This document shows, piece by piece, positions 34,698 to 47,296 of a stretch of DNA of 64,000 nucleotides. Location of the stretch: NCBI GenBank assembly GCA_036245805.1, contig BTRK01000005.1:44689216-44753215 (forward strand), written 5' to 3'. The notes below the pieces were generated by a model, which did not search any database, was not told the DNA's origin, and worked only from the letters and a program-made list of their open reading frames with translations. The stretch is from Pristionchus mayeri. Lineage: Eukaryota; Nematoda; Chromadorea; Rhabditida; Neodiplogasteridae. The translations under genes and the position numbers were made by a program. The stretch's first letter is position 1; the number at the start of each line of letters is the position of its first letter.

Positions 34698-36594
34698 TAT
34701 TTTTGGCATTTTTACAACAATTTCGAGTTGTGCATTAACGCTTAAGGATGAATTGATTGTATATCTAACACACCTGAAATATACTCGAAAATTATTATAA
34801 AATGCTCAGAATGGCCAAAAAGATAAACCCAAATATCAGGTAAAATATCGGGACATCGCCCATTATTTTTACAGGAAATCCGTAATTAGTAGCAGCTGCA
34901 GATTTCTACAAGAAAACTCTAAAATTGCAAGATACATCTCATTTCGCCAGGCCGTCATGGCTCCCGATTCGCGCTGGCGCTTCTCACATCACAAAAAAAA
35001 ATTGCCCGTGATCCTCTTCATTCTCGTCATCCTGATCGTCCCACACATCGTCAACGTCCGTACAGTACAGATTCGATATAAGGGCTTTCGTCTCTCTTGC
35101 CATTACTATCTGATCACTTAATTCGAATGATTGTATGTATATAGGGCTGGCTCTACATAAGGAATTATATTATATTAGAATGTCTTGTTAAACGAAGACT
35201 CTTTACCACTCACAATCAAAGTGTATTGTCATGAGAGATTACGTAAAATAAAACAAAATCGTTGAGAAGCCATTCAAATAATGTATTTAGCACACAAAAC
35301 ATACTAATTGTACACTATTTTCAGAGCACTATCCGTCCTGCTGGAGCAATCGCGGACTATATCGAGGTAAATCGACAATAACTATTGATTGGTTATACAT
35401 AGGCAAATGGAACTTCAACATTTTCTAATTCTAAAAATTGTTTTTCATCGACCGTGAAACACATCCTAAAATGGTGAACAATTGCGCAAAAGAAGAACTT
35501 ATTTCAGAAGTTCTCTCCCGACTGGCCCCGGGATCTACTCCAACGCGCTGATTGTTTTTATGCGGATCGACTGCACTCGAGTGGACTGGCGGGAGCGGCC
35601 GCGAACACCTTTGTGTTCACCCTTATTGTTATTGTGAGTTAGAGTTCAATAGGCAGTAGGTGGACGACAACCTTCCGATGATAACCAACAATGAACAGTT
35701 TTCTAGAATTTTCACAGCATCATTTTTTGCACACTAGGAACTGAAGATGCTGTGAAAGGGTTATCAATTTTGGTGCTCATCCGGTTCTCTTCCGACGGTG
35801 ATCAACCTTCGGCTCATCGTCTTTAAATTTCACACAATCTATAAATCGGTAGTGATTGGAATGAGTGAAATAAAAAAAAATTATCGAACTCTACTTGCGC
35901 TATTGTGTTGTGATATCGTTATGGTTTAATTTTAGTGTACGCGCCCTTATTGTTACCGTAAGTCATGCGGTGTGTTATTTATTATGGTATGGGCATATTT
36001 ATCGTTTATTGTCATGAGCCATTCATTAGTAGAATCTTTAATATATTCGGGTATGTTTCAGGTATCCTAAACATATGACTAAGATCTATATTGCCAATGG
36101 CTCCTTCTCAGATTACGCTTCACACATTCGCGACACTTCGCAAACACTCTTTCATGAGCGAGAAGACGAGACAGTACCACCAGACAATGACGAAATCGCT
36201 AGTGATGCAGGTGACAGTTCACATAAATCTTGATTGTTATATTACTCTGTATTCATCAACACTTTCATGAAAGATGAGTTTTGATGCTAAAGTTGCGACA
36301 GTAAAATGTTATAATTCTCTTGTCTCCGAATATATCAGAATTTAGTAGTGGTGAAAAAATAGATCAGCATTGTAATTGCTACTATTCAGAAGATATATTT
36401 GTCTGTCAAGAATAATTTTTTTTCAGTCCGGAGTGCCTATCGCCTTCATATATCTCCCGCTGAGTACCATAGACTTTGTCTACATACATAAATTAGACGA
36501 AAGTCGTAAGTTTTTTTTGAATCTTAACAAAATTCAAACATGTCTATCTTCATTTTCACAAGCGATATTTAAAACTATTCGAAATTTGTAAGTA

Positions 36595-37843
36595 TTAGGT
36601 TGGCAGGAAAGTCTTTGTGTATTTTTCAAAACTGTATTTCTTGGGGAAGGGAAAAGCATACGTTCAATTATACTTGTCCCCATTATTGGCAATATATGCC
36701 CGACGTACCTGCAATGTATGGATCCCCTCCCTTGAGAACCCGCCTGAGCGCGAATCAAAGAAATGCTTGAGAGCATACTCCAGACTTCCACGGTAATTGA
36801 ACGATCTACCTCGAACGGCATGGGCCAGGTCTGCGAAAAACCAGTAATCAGACAGGGCCATGCCAGGAGAATACGGGGGGTGAGGGAGAACCATCCATCC
36901 ATATCCAGTCAATTCCTGCTCGACTTGATTTAAGACCTGGGGACGGGGGTCATTTTGCTGATTATACACTTTCTTGTCCTTCAGCCTTGAACGATAGACT
37001 TCCAACTTCAAATTATGTTGATATGTGACGTACTTGGTCCCGGTAATTGCCATGCCCTCAGGGAGTAACTCCGATTGGTTCACTCCATCCGCTCCCCACC
37101 ACATTACCAGATTGTTTTTCTTATGGTGCCGGTCAAGTTTGGGGATACCCTGCGTGGTCTCTGATTATCCAACCAACTGGGCTCTGCTGTGGTTGTTATC
37201 TTAGAGGACCCACTTCTCATTCCCCGTTACGAGCCGTTCCAGCCATCGATCCCCACCTTGGAGAATGAGGAGAGTAATGGAATCATCGACACGACGGTCT
37301 CGGCTGGCTTGCCTCAGATCATGGGATATGAATCGACCGATATATTTTCTCATTTCAAGAGATTTTAAGCCTTCTCTGACAGTGCTATGGTGGACTCTAA
37401 GTGCAATATAAATTTTACGGGCACTTTGAAATGCGTCCGTTTCAACAGCTTTCTTCAAAGTCTCAAAATGCAACGAACGCGGTCTCTCAGATCGATCCCA
37501 TGCATTGAGGGAAAAGTCGTCTTCTTCGAAGCGATGGATCCAATTCCTGAAGGTGTTGTAGAGGGGGCATGTGTGTTATAAAAATTCTTCAGTAGGGTCT
37601 CCGAATCCTTCATCGTGGTGTTGGATAGAGTGAGGTATAGCGGATCATGTCGGAAGTGGGTGGCTCCAGGATGATACATCGTTGCTCTACAAGAGCCTGA
37701 CTGAAGGGAAAGGAATGGGGAGTTGCTTACTATAACGGCCCATCACTGTTTGTTATTCACTAGGAATGAGGGAGATCCAAAATGCATTAGGGACGAGCAG
37801 TGCTAAAACAAAACCATATACAAAGACTTTCCGGCCAACCTGA
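36595..37843 (-). mobile_element. Degenerate mariner element (right-arm copy)
   Basis: The exact mirror of 27344-28592 with the same length, TA flanks, frameshifts and lost catalytic residues. I saw one amino-acid difference (Ser against Tyr in the ARKI.IAL segment). It was already dead before the arms duplicated. Confidence 0.88.
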
Positions 37844-39032
37844 TAATCATAAGATCACTTTCTATTGGATTTAGTAATTAGTAATTAGTAATTAGAAATT
37901 AGTAATTAGAGATTAGTAATTAGTAATATTTAGTAATTAGGATCAGTCTCTTCATATCCCACACTATCTCGTCGGTCGAGAGAGTATGCGACCTGAAGAG
38001 ATCTTGACACCGATTTTCGAACTCCACTTTTCAGTGATTCTACCCATCTGCTTCACACTCCTCTCTGCCCACTCATTAATCCACTCGATCGCTGTGGTTT
38101 TCTCCACTCCAGTCTTCAGAAGGAGACTCATGTCTGTTCTGAGGCGGACTCAGGTTAGTTGCATTCGATATAGCAATATTTACGATGTACAGCCGATCTA
38201 TCCAGACTATAGCTATCTTATTGGAAAATGTTGCTTCATTTTAGAATATGTTTCAGGAGCTGTATATTGTGGATGCGTTTTTCTTTATGTAGCGCCCCTG
38301 AAACATACCCGAAAGTGCATTGAACATACAAATTAGAGAACCCTAGTCTAGTTATATCTTATTATGTAGATAGCACACATCCAATTATATTGTCCGCTAT
38401 TTGGGGCACCTGAAATCTGTCCGAAGTGACAACACAAAGTGTTAAGTGCTCTTGTTCATATGAAACAATTACTTCATTTCTAACAATATTTCCAGAAGGA
38501 GAATTCGTCAGTCAAAACAGTTGCCGTAATTGCCGTGCATGCTTCATGGTGATACAAGTTCACACTTCGGGCAATTATCTCTTCATTTCCCACACTCTAA
38601 CATCGCTCCACCGTTCGAGAGAGATGCAGGAAGGATAACAATTATTTTTAAAAAAAATGTCGATCAATTGGCCAAATTATTCGTCGCTTCATATTGAATA
38701 TGTAAGTAGATAAATGATGAAATATAGATACATTTTTGTGGGGATTGCCTTGTCAATATAGGATAACACTTACTTATGCACAATTCAGTGTATACGACTA
38801 TTCATGTTACTTGCATAACACATTTATACTCGCTTTAGTTGGGTGAAAAATAAGATGATTATGATTCACGAGATCGCATGTGATTTCGTTGCACGATTAG
38901 ATAACAAGAATAGTTCATTGATATTCATTAAGGTGTTTAGACGATAGGTATGGGTATGTAAACAAAAATCTGACCCGGGACAACAAAGCGTATCGAAGAG
39001 TACTACACAGCGAAACATATCATATAATTGAA

Positions 39033-42002
39033 TCAATTAAATCTCGTGGAAAACGCGTTGGCAGATTGAGTTGTTTCTACGGTAACACTCTTGTTCGCGA
39101 GCCGAGGTTCGAAGGGCATCAAGTTGGTGACGAACCTAAAGATTTATTGACAATTAATTAATTAGTCATTAATTAGAGTGATTAATACGATATTGAAGCG
39201 TGGATGTCAGTGAGACTTTGCTCACCTTCGATAGGGTGTGATGAAGTAAATTGTGAGCACTGGGTTCACGATGGCTGGCACAACTGCTATCTGAACGTGA
39301 CTATTACAATCAGTGTAAGTGTTGAATTGGTGAGCAAACATTTGCAAAAGGGGCATTTGCAAAAATGCAAATGTAAGGGAGCGTATACTGATAACAACTA
39401 AACAATGCCCAAGATACTTGTATTTAAGCGCACAGCGTTGAGTTGTGCAAATGACAGTTTTGCAAATGTATGCCCCCCGTAGAATTGCACTTCTTTAAAA
39501 ACATGCAATTCTTGCAGAACGCCGCAACGACTAATCGCTAATTTCCTGTACAAAAATGTGCGATGACCCGAATTTACTCACCGAATAGATCATGTGTTCG
39601 ATCTCCACCGAGTGGTAGAAGTTGGCCATCTGCGAGAACATTAGGGCGAATCCCAGCAGAACGCAGGAGGGCAGCAGCGAGTGGATGGAGAGCACCTGTT
39701 GTTTGAGCAAATATTTAAAAAAAACACTGTACACTTTTTTTTATAATTCTGATTTATACTAAGTTACAACGGATATTTTGACATTCTAGAGATACTAAGT
39801 TTTAACGACTATTTTGGAATTCTATGAAAACAGGTTATTTTTAGAGCGTATATTTGCAGGCTGTTTCAAGCCCTAAACCGCCTGATCGTTTACACACCTG
39901 TCTCTAAAAATGCGCGTAAGTCGAAATGTCTAAAAGGGGAGCGAGCACATGGCGCGCCTCATCAATTTCGTTCTGAGCTTTTTCGTTCTGATCAATTTCA
40001 TATCGTTAGACCACGTGACATAGCAAAGTAGGAATGACTGCACAAACGTGGTATCTTCATCCCACGTACTCGTTCATATGTCTGACTTGAAATTGTGCAC
40101 TCAAAAGAAAGATAATCTTACGAATCTATTCCTAGAATACGATGAGCACCAAAAAGTCAACAGCACCCTGTGCGTATTTCTCATGGTGAACAAATAAGTG
40201 AAAATTCGAAACGAAATTGAAAATAATCACTGACTCGTATCAGTGAACGGTGCATCTCTCTCGTCCTCGTGCTCATCTTGCACGCGTTCTCCGCGAGCGC
40301 CCCGAGAACCTGAATGTGTGGAATAATCATATGACATATGCTGACCCGAACTGCGAACTCGTGTGGGAATGTGGCAAATTTCGGGAGATATACTATACTT
40401 TTATGTACAGAATTGCGTGTGCTCACCGCTCTTCTTTTGAAGAAGATGAAAATGTACGCCATCGTGGACCAAATGAGAAAGTGGCCGATGGTGTAGGCAG
40501 ACGGGGGATCCGTCGCGTCCAGAAACCCTAATCAATGCCAACGATCGGAATGTATGATTATGATGTCGATACCTCGAACTGCATATTCGCTAGAGTGGTT
40601 TGGACCGTATACGGAGGCGATGAATGGTTCGAGCGCCTCTCTTCCAACGGTGACGTGAAAGAAGGCGATCTAAATCACAAATTTGAGTGGCTCGAGCTAT
40701 TCTTGGACATCATCTTAAAAACTTGTCAGTACCACATGCAAGATCGTGACGTATTTTTTGGTTTCTAGAACCCATATTTCGAAAAAAATTACAAAAATAA
40801 CGTAAACATTCAGAATAGATTGCATCGCCATCTAATTATGTGGATTGAAACCGATTGTGTGTGTGTTGTTGTCGATGGGGGTAGTGCCAACAGATGATGA
40901 GGAAAATTCCAACTCACAAATTGCGAAATGTGAGGTAGATACGCGAGCACGATAATCGCTTGCAGCTTCCACCATCCAACTGGTCCTTCGCCGCGTAATG
41001 TTCGATTGCTGAACCAATTTCGATATTTCTAAAATAATTTCACGTAAATCTTATGAATCTCATGAATGCCCAACTTTAAAAATTGTTGCTACACAACTTT
41101 CAACAGATGTTCATTAAAACAGATAAATAATACACAAGGTGGAGATGGACGGAGGAAATGATTGCATTTTAAAATAGTATAACTCTTACCGATACCAGAA
41201 TGAGATGGCGATGAGTGTACACGTGTGCACGATAGTGTCGTGAATGGCCTCGAAGAGCCCGGCACAGAACAGATCTCCGACCTGTTAGCATGGGCATAAT
41301 CATAATAACAACAAACATAACATCAATAGTAATAATTATCTAAAAAATATGTATGATGATACGAATACGTTTGTAAACGAAATAAGAGGCGAGCTCACAA
41401 GTCGACACGGCCCGTTCGCCATGTGCACTACTGTGGACGCGTTGAGGAACATTCTGCAAAGTAGTGTGTTTAGACGATTATCTATTTTTCGAGACAAGAT
41501 GAAAATTAATTTCGAAAATATGAATTCACCGTGCATTCAGAAGAAAGTGAACGGTCATCTCGAGCAAGTCGTTGACAGCAGTGTTAAAGATGATGAGGGA
41601 GTAGTCCTAGAATGTTTATTGATTAGGGCTTCCTCTTGGGGAATTTTTGAATTATGCTCTGGTTCAAATAATACAATCAGGTACTAATTATTCGTTGAGC
41701 TGATGTGTTTTTATCACAACTGAAACCTAACGAAAATATTGTTTAAATTTTCCCAAAAATGTGAAGTGAAAATACGATTACTCAAAACATATTATATCAC
41801 CAATGTATCCCTTTTTTTAAAAACTGTGTTGCATTATTTTCTTTGGAATCCTTTCCGAAAATATCGCAAAAGTTCCAGAAAATTAAACCCGAACCTCACC
41901 CACCCTCAATGATCTCGGCGTATTCCTAGCAATGGCGAGAAGAACGAGCGTATTGAAGCAGATGCCAAGAACCATGAACGCGTGATTCAGCTCGTCGAAC
42001 AT
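39033..42002 (-). CDS. Srd-class chemoreceptor, complete (Srd-D)
   Basis: Eleven exons on the minus strand: 41904-42002, 41530-41606, 41399-41453, 41190-41281, 40918-41008, 40573-40669, 40427-40527, 40235-40309, 39582-39695, 39226-39290 and 39033-39135. They total 969 nt, 322 residues, with GT..AG junctions and matching phases. TM1 ends ARNTPRSLR, TM2 is SLIIFNTAVNDLLEM, then NGPCRL, SFWYR, GWWKLQ, IGHFLIW, RTREMHRSLIR, HSLLPSCVLLGF and NPVLTIYFITPYR, and the last exon starts FVTNLMPFEP. Compared with Srd-A and Srd-F, the 147-nt third exon is split 55+92 by an extra intron. TTTCAG lies two bases before the ATG, a possible trans-splice acceptor. This is the only full-length copy within the amplicon. 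Confidence 0.85.
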
Positions 42003-42020
42003 TTCTGAAATATAAAATTG
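42003..42020 (-). promoter_or_regulatory. Possible spliced-leader acceptor before Srd-D exon 1
   Basis: On the minus strand TTTTATATTTCAG immediately precedes AAATG. A strong acceptor this close to a start codon is typical of nematode trans-splicing; an upstream coding exon is the alternative. The same sequence precedes the exon 1 copies at 46410 and 49923. Confidence 0.45.
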
Positions 42021-42464
42021 CAAACTTAATAATTGGTTATTCGGTTGAGGGGCAATGGTTACCAACTGGACGCTCCCACTCTAACTGTTGTTAACCAGTT
42101 AGAGTGGGCGGAGCTTAAGATAACCAGTTGATAACCAGTGCCCTGACCAGTTGTTGGAGGGTTCCCCAGCAACTGGTTGGAAGAAACCAGAGGAAAGCGA
42201 TGAATGATATTGACCAGTAATCATGGCAAATACATTGTGAATAATTTTGCGCGGTTGAGATATTATTGCCTGCGATTTATACCTTACTATATGTATGTAT
42301 TGCAGTATTGAATTCTAGTGTTTTACCTCAATACATTATTGTAGTGTAGTACTTATTGTATGCGTAATTGGACCACGCTAAATAACTACGTAAAACAATA
42401 GGTACAGCTACGCCTGTGTGATCATTGAAAGCAAATTAGTACAGTAACGATGGAGATCTGATGA

Positions 42465-42700
42465 CAAGCCGTGCTCTCCCGCCCCCGCACCAGGTTGTCG
42501 ATAAAGCTGAAACTTACGAAAACCGCTGATTTTTGTCTGCGCTATACGACTACAGTAATAACAATGATCAGTATGAGAATAATTAATAGTATGGATGTTT
42601 TAGCCAGAACACTCTAATTCCAACCTGAGTTCGAGCCTTTACTTATCCACATTCTAATAACATCTCTTCAGCGCGCACTAACATACCACCGGCACTAACG
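42465..42700. other. Copy of the sequence upstream of the SSP gene, without the gene
   Basis: This is the mirror of about 53640-53870, which lies directly 5' of the SSP-like coding region. A third copy is at about 22210-22450. Only the copy at 53.9 kb is followed by the coding sequence. Confidence 0.75.
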
Positions 42701-43059
42701 TTCATTCTAGTTATGCAAAGCTTCGCTGGCGCTAGATCAGTTGAGAACTATTTTGTGATGCCGTCTTTGAAATATCGAAGGCAGTACGACACAACAGTTC
42801 TCATCCGACATAGTTCCAGTTTGCATAGTCGACCGACAACAAACCTTATAAAAAATTCAACGAGCTCTTCTGACATTGAAACATTCAGTTTGGGTTACCA
42901 AAAAAATCGAAGATTTGCAGCTGGTCTCGCTCACCGTCTTCAGAGTTCAATGGATAGGACGAGAGGTGAGCAGGTTCAGATAAAGCGAAAAATGCTCTTT
43001 CGCATTTGCATACTCTCTCGCAAGCTCTTGGCGAATTCGAAATGCGCGTCATCTTCTCA

Positions 43060-44340
43060 TGCATTTTCCAAATTTTCTCGCAGCACGACTAGGGTTCTCT
43101 TATTCGAAAATTTTAGCCGTATTTTCGGATATGTTTCAGGGATCCTATATAGTCGATGAGCGGTTGTTGATCTAGTGCAACGGAATCTCTTTCGAGCATT
43201 CAACAACAAATTTTCCAAATAAGAAAACCCTAATCACGACCGATAATGCGTATACAATGAAGACTGTGACACACATTTCGAACTATATCGAATGACGCAG
43301 GAATTACGCAAAGGAAAAAGGCAGTATATTGCACATCTGGCAGCCCGCAGTCGTACGAATTAATCACCCAGAAATATAGAGCAGATGAAAGAAAGCACGG
43401 TAGGATATTGCAGCTGCTCTGAATGCTCGAGAGCCTACGAATGCTTAAGAATTGGCGCACTAAAGTGCGAAATTCGAGCAATTTTGTCGTCCATGATCAT
43501 ACTTTTGAACGTTCTAAGAGTACGCTGAATCTAGTGGGAACTCTAGTGGGTGAAGCCCTTTTTGAAGTTTTTATTTCGAAATTCGGCGTATCACTCATGA
43601 CGCTGGGCGCAAGTCCCGAGGGAATGTATGTGCTTTGTTTCCCTGTACTTGTTGTGACTTACTACATAGGAAGGGCGACGGACTAGATGTTAGTTGAATG
43701 TTCGGGTGAGTTTCAGGTGCGCAAATAAAGAACGCTGATCAACTAGCCAATGAAACAGATTTGAAAAGTGAACACCATTTTCCAAATAAGATAACCCTTT
43801 TCGTATTGGTTTGACATTTCGAATTCAATATAAGACCAGACAACCGTATTACGAAATGCTCGAGAGAGAAAAATGAGAGAGGGGGAATTTCGTTTTTCGT
43901 ATAGACATCCCTAGCTGCTAGGCATGAATCGTTATACCACGCTCAGATCACAGCATGTGATTGCGTAGGTTCATATAACAGACCGTACACACCTGCCCTT
44001 TTTTGAGTTTTATATTTCGAAACTCATGACGCTGGGCGCAAGTCCCAAGGGAATGTATGTGCCTTGTTTCCTTGTACTTGGTGTTGATCAAACCTTTCCT
44101 TGCGCTAGACGTATGTCTTGCCGATTATTTTCGAATATTTCAACATACACTTACGTATGCATATCATATCGCATTCGTCGAAAAGCCTAGTGAAAAATAC
44201 GATGATACACATTTTCAAATGATACACTGGATTCTTCGTAAGTAAACATTAATCATATATGATCACAATTCGAGAAACAATTTATTTCCCCCACTGGAAC
44301 GATCCTAGTATTGATACTCGGGACGTGGTCGGATGTGTGA
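43060..44340. other. Amplicon segment without a recognised gene (also 52.0-53.3 kb and 19.8-21.9 kb)
   Basis: Contains the family-1 MITE at 43080-43232, the two 95-bp segments with GACGCTGGGCGCAAGT, and another MITE-like piece near 43690-43805. ORFs of 60-148 codons exist in identical form in all copies, but they overlap MITEs and show no domain. Confidence 0.5.
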
Positions 44341-44361
44341 ATACCGAGATATGCAAGCAGA

Positions 44362-45796
44362 TCACAAGAAGTTTGTTGAAATGTTCGAGACTACAGAGTG
44401 GGTTTGGATGGTCGTTCCCACGGACTTCTTACGGATCTCGAATGGAAGGCAGCCAGCGATGAATCTGAAATTGGAATTGCTTTAACTTTTGTTGTCCTTT
44501 TTCGTGTTATATGTGACGCTTCTTGCTACTTTTCTACTCGGCGGTGCTATTTGTATCAAAATTGAGCAAAATCCAAGTTTTAGCATTGATGTGAACTCTA
44601 CTTTCGGAAACAACTACTCATAAATAACGGTGCAAATTGCACAGTTGAAGTAAATAGCTTGATATTTCTGCAAACCGTCGGTAGGGAGCGATGTGGTACA
44701 GTGTGAGCACGGGATTTGCTACTGCTGGCACAACGGCGATCTGCAAAAATCAATTGAATTGAAGCCGTAATGTAATGCATTCTTGAAAATATTCTTCAAA
44801 AAACACCTCGTGATTAGGGTCACAGCCTCCATTTTACATAATCTACATAGGCAAGAGAGTCAAAATAGAATACGAGACTGTGGTGAAGTATTTAGAAATA
44901 TATTAGGGAGGAGGCGAGTGTTGGAAGTATCCAGAATCTAACTCTTACAGAATGCCGCAACGACTAATTGTGGATTTCATGTACAAAAAGTGGCGCTCAC
45001 CGTGTAGATCATCCTCTCGACCTCAACCGACTGATAGAAACCGGCCATCTGGAAGAACATGAGGGTGAAGCCGAGCAGGACGCAGGAGGGTAGGAGCGAG
45101 TGAATCGTGAGCACCTGAAGGGGTATTAGTATTAGTATTATTGTTATTGTTGTTGCTATTGACGTTGTTATAACTGTTGTCATTGTTGCTGTTGTTTTTG
45201 TTTTTTTTGCTATTACCTTGATCAGCGACTGGTGCATCTCTCTCGTTCTCGAGCTCATCTTGCTGGCGTTTGCCGCGAGCGTTTTCAACACCTCAACCAT
45301 AAAATATAAAAAAAAATTAAACATTTTAAAACAATCAAAATGTTCTGGGTAAAAAATAAACAATGTTCTGGGTAAAAATTAAACATTTGAGTGAAATCGC
45401 GTTCTTTTCTGAGAACGTATCTGATGTGGGAAGAAAATGATATATTTTTCAGGAAGCGATATGTTTTCTCAGAAAATATTAAATTTATATGAAACCAATC
45501 ACATGTTGCCTTACTAACCAGGTATTTATAATTATTTGCTAATCTTAATGTATGAAAAGGATCATGAGAGAGGCGACCATTTTAAATATGCCCGATTTGA
45601 CTGTCCAAAAGTGATAGTACCAAGTTTGGCCTTCTGAATGTTTAGCCTGTGAGATGCGCAAAATAAGCACTATCTGAGCATTGATCTCGCTTACCATTCG
45701 TCGTTTCCAGAAGATATAAGCGTAGGCGATATCAGAGAAGACAAGGAAATGACCAATTGTCAATGCAGACGGAGGGTCAAATGCATCCAGGAACCC
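44362..45796 (-). pseudogene. Srd 3' fragment, exons 6-10 (Srd-E, copy 2)
   Basis: Same five exons as the 17.3-kb copy but with no internal stop: exon 8 reads MAGFYQSVEVERM. Exon 6 (45696-45796) begins GFLDAFDPPS and the last exon ends TGA at 44362-44364. Exons 1-5 are missing; upstream on this strand lies an Srd 5' fragment in opposite orientation. Without TM1-TM5 it cannot be a working receptor. Confidence 0.8.
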
Positions 45797-46409
45797 TTAA
45801 ACTTATGATTTGCATATTGTCATAATGTTGGTTCGGGTAGTTTTCCGACAATCCATATTCTGAAACCCTATCTTGTTAAAACAAAATAATATAACGCAAC
45901 CCAGGATATTTTGTATTATATATTTGGTATTCCATTTTGGTATTTTGTCATCAGATCTCCATCGTTACTGTACTAATTTGCTTTCAATGATCACACAGGC
46001 GTAGCTGTACCTATTGTTTTACGTAGTTATTTAGCGTGGTCCAATTACGCATACAATAAGTACTACACTACAATAATGTATTGAGGTAAAACACTAGAAT
46101 TCAATACTGCAATACATACATATAGTAAGGTATAAATCGCAGGCAATAATATCTCAACCGCGCAAAATTATTCACAATGTATTTGCCATGATTACTGGTC
46201 AATATCATTCATCGCTTTCCTCTGGTTTCTTCCAACCAGTTGCTGGGGAACCCTCCAACAACTGGTCAGGGCACTGGTTATCAACTGGTTATCTTAAGCT
46301 CCGCCCACTCTAACTGGTTAACAACAGTTAGAGTGGGAGCGTCCAGTTGGTAACCATTGCCCCTCAACCGAATAACCAATTATTAAGTTTGCAATTTTAT
46401 ATTTCAGAA

Positions 46410-47222
46410 ATGTTCGACGAGCTGAATCACGCGTTCATGGTTCTTGGCATATGCTTCAATACGCTCGTTCTTCTCGCCATTGCTAGGAATACGCCGAGAT
46501 CATTGAGGGTGGGTGAGGTTCGGGTTTAATTTTCTGGAACTTTTGCGATATTTTCGGAAAGGATTCCAAAGAAAATAATGCAACACAGTTTTTCAAAAAA
46601 GGGATACATTGGTGATATAATATGTTTTGAGTAATCGTATTTTCACTTCACATTTTTGGGAAAATTTAAACAATATTTTCGTTAGGTTTCAGTTGTGATA
46701 AAAACACATCAGCTCAACGAATAATTAGTACCTGATTGTATTATTTGAACCAGAGCATAATTCAAAAATTCCCCAAGAGGAAGCCCTAATCAATAAACAT
46801 TCTAGGACTACTCCCTCATCATCTTTAACACTGCTGTCAACGACTTGCTCGAGATGACCGTTCACTTTCTTCTGAATGCACGGTGAATTCATATTTTCGA
46901 AATTAATTTTCATCTTGTCTCGAAAAATAGATAATCGTCTAAACACACTACTTTGCAGAATGTTCCTCAACGCGTCCACAGTAGTGCACATGGTGAACGG
47001 GCCGTGTCGACTTGTGAGCTCGCCTCTTATTTCGTTTACAAACGTATTCGTATTATCATACATATTTTTTAGATAATTATTACTATTGATGTTATGTTTG
47101 TTGTTATTATGATTATGCCCATGCTAACAAGTCGGAGATCTGTTCTGTGCCGGGCTCTTCGAGGCCATTCACGACACTATCGTGCACACGTGTACACTCA
47201 TCGCCATCTCATTCTGGTATCG
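46410..47222 (+). pseudogene. Srd 5' fragment, exons 1-3 (TM1-TM3)
   Basis: Exon 1 from the ATG at 46410 (99 nt), exon 2 about 46806-46882, and exon 3 split into about 46959-47013 and 47131-47222 (FWYR). The sequence then runs into the fold-back core, so TM4-TM7 are never reached. The acceptor before the second half of exon 3 reads AACAAG instead of AACAG-G, which moves the splice site by one base. The intact gene at 39-42 kb does not have this change. Confidence 0.8.
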
Positions 47223-47296
47223 GTAAGAGTTATACTATTTTAAAATGCAATCATTTCCTCCGTCCATCTTCACCTTGTGTATTATTTATCTGTAGG

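Larger units (their letters stand above)
32956..38552 (+). pseudogene. Sri/Srh-like chemoreceptor, right-arm copy with nonsense codon
   Basis: Exons mirror the left copy: 32956-33123, from 33166, about 33569-33641, from 34951, about 35322-35367, 35508-35633, 36112-36210, 36427-36505, 38035-38153 and 38496-38552. In the third exon the Tyr codon of the left copy (ADILY) is TAG here (33570-33572). All later exons are still open and have correct splice sites, so this is a young or conditional pseudogene. A mariner (36595-37843) lies in intron 8 and a short mariner derivative in intron 3. A sequencing error at 33572 would restore it. Confidence 0.72.

Noticed and set aside
42713..43159. 148-codon ORF present in three amplicon copies (also 21755-22201 and 53174-53620)
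   Set aside because: Its start lies in a family-2 MITE hairpin and its end in a family-1 MITE; no domain. Identity between copies only reflects the duplication.
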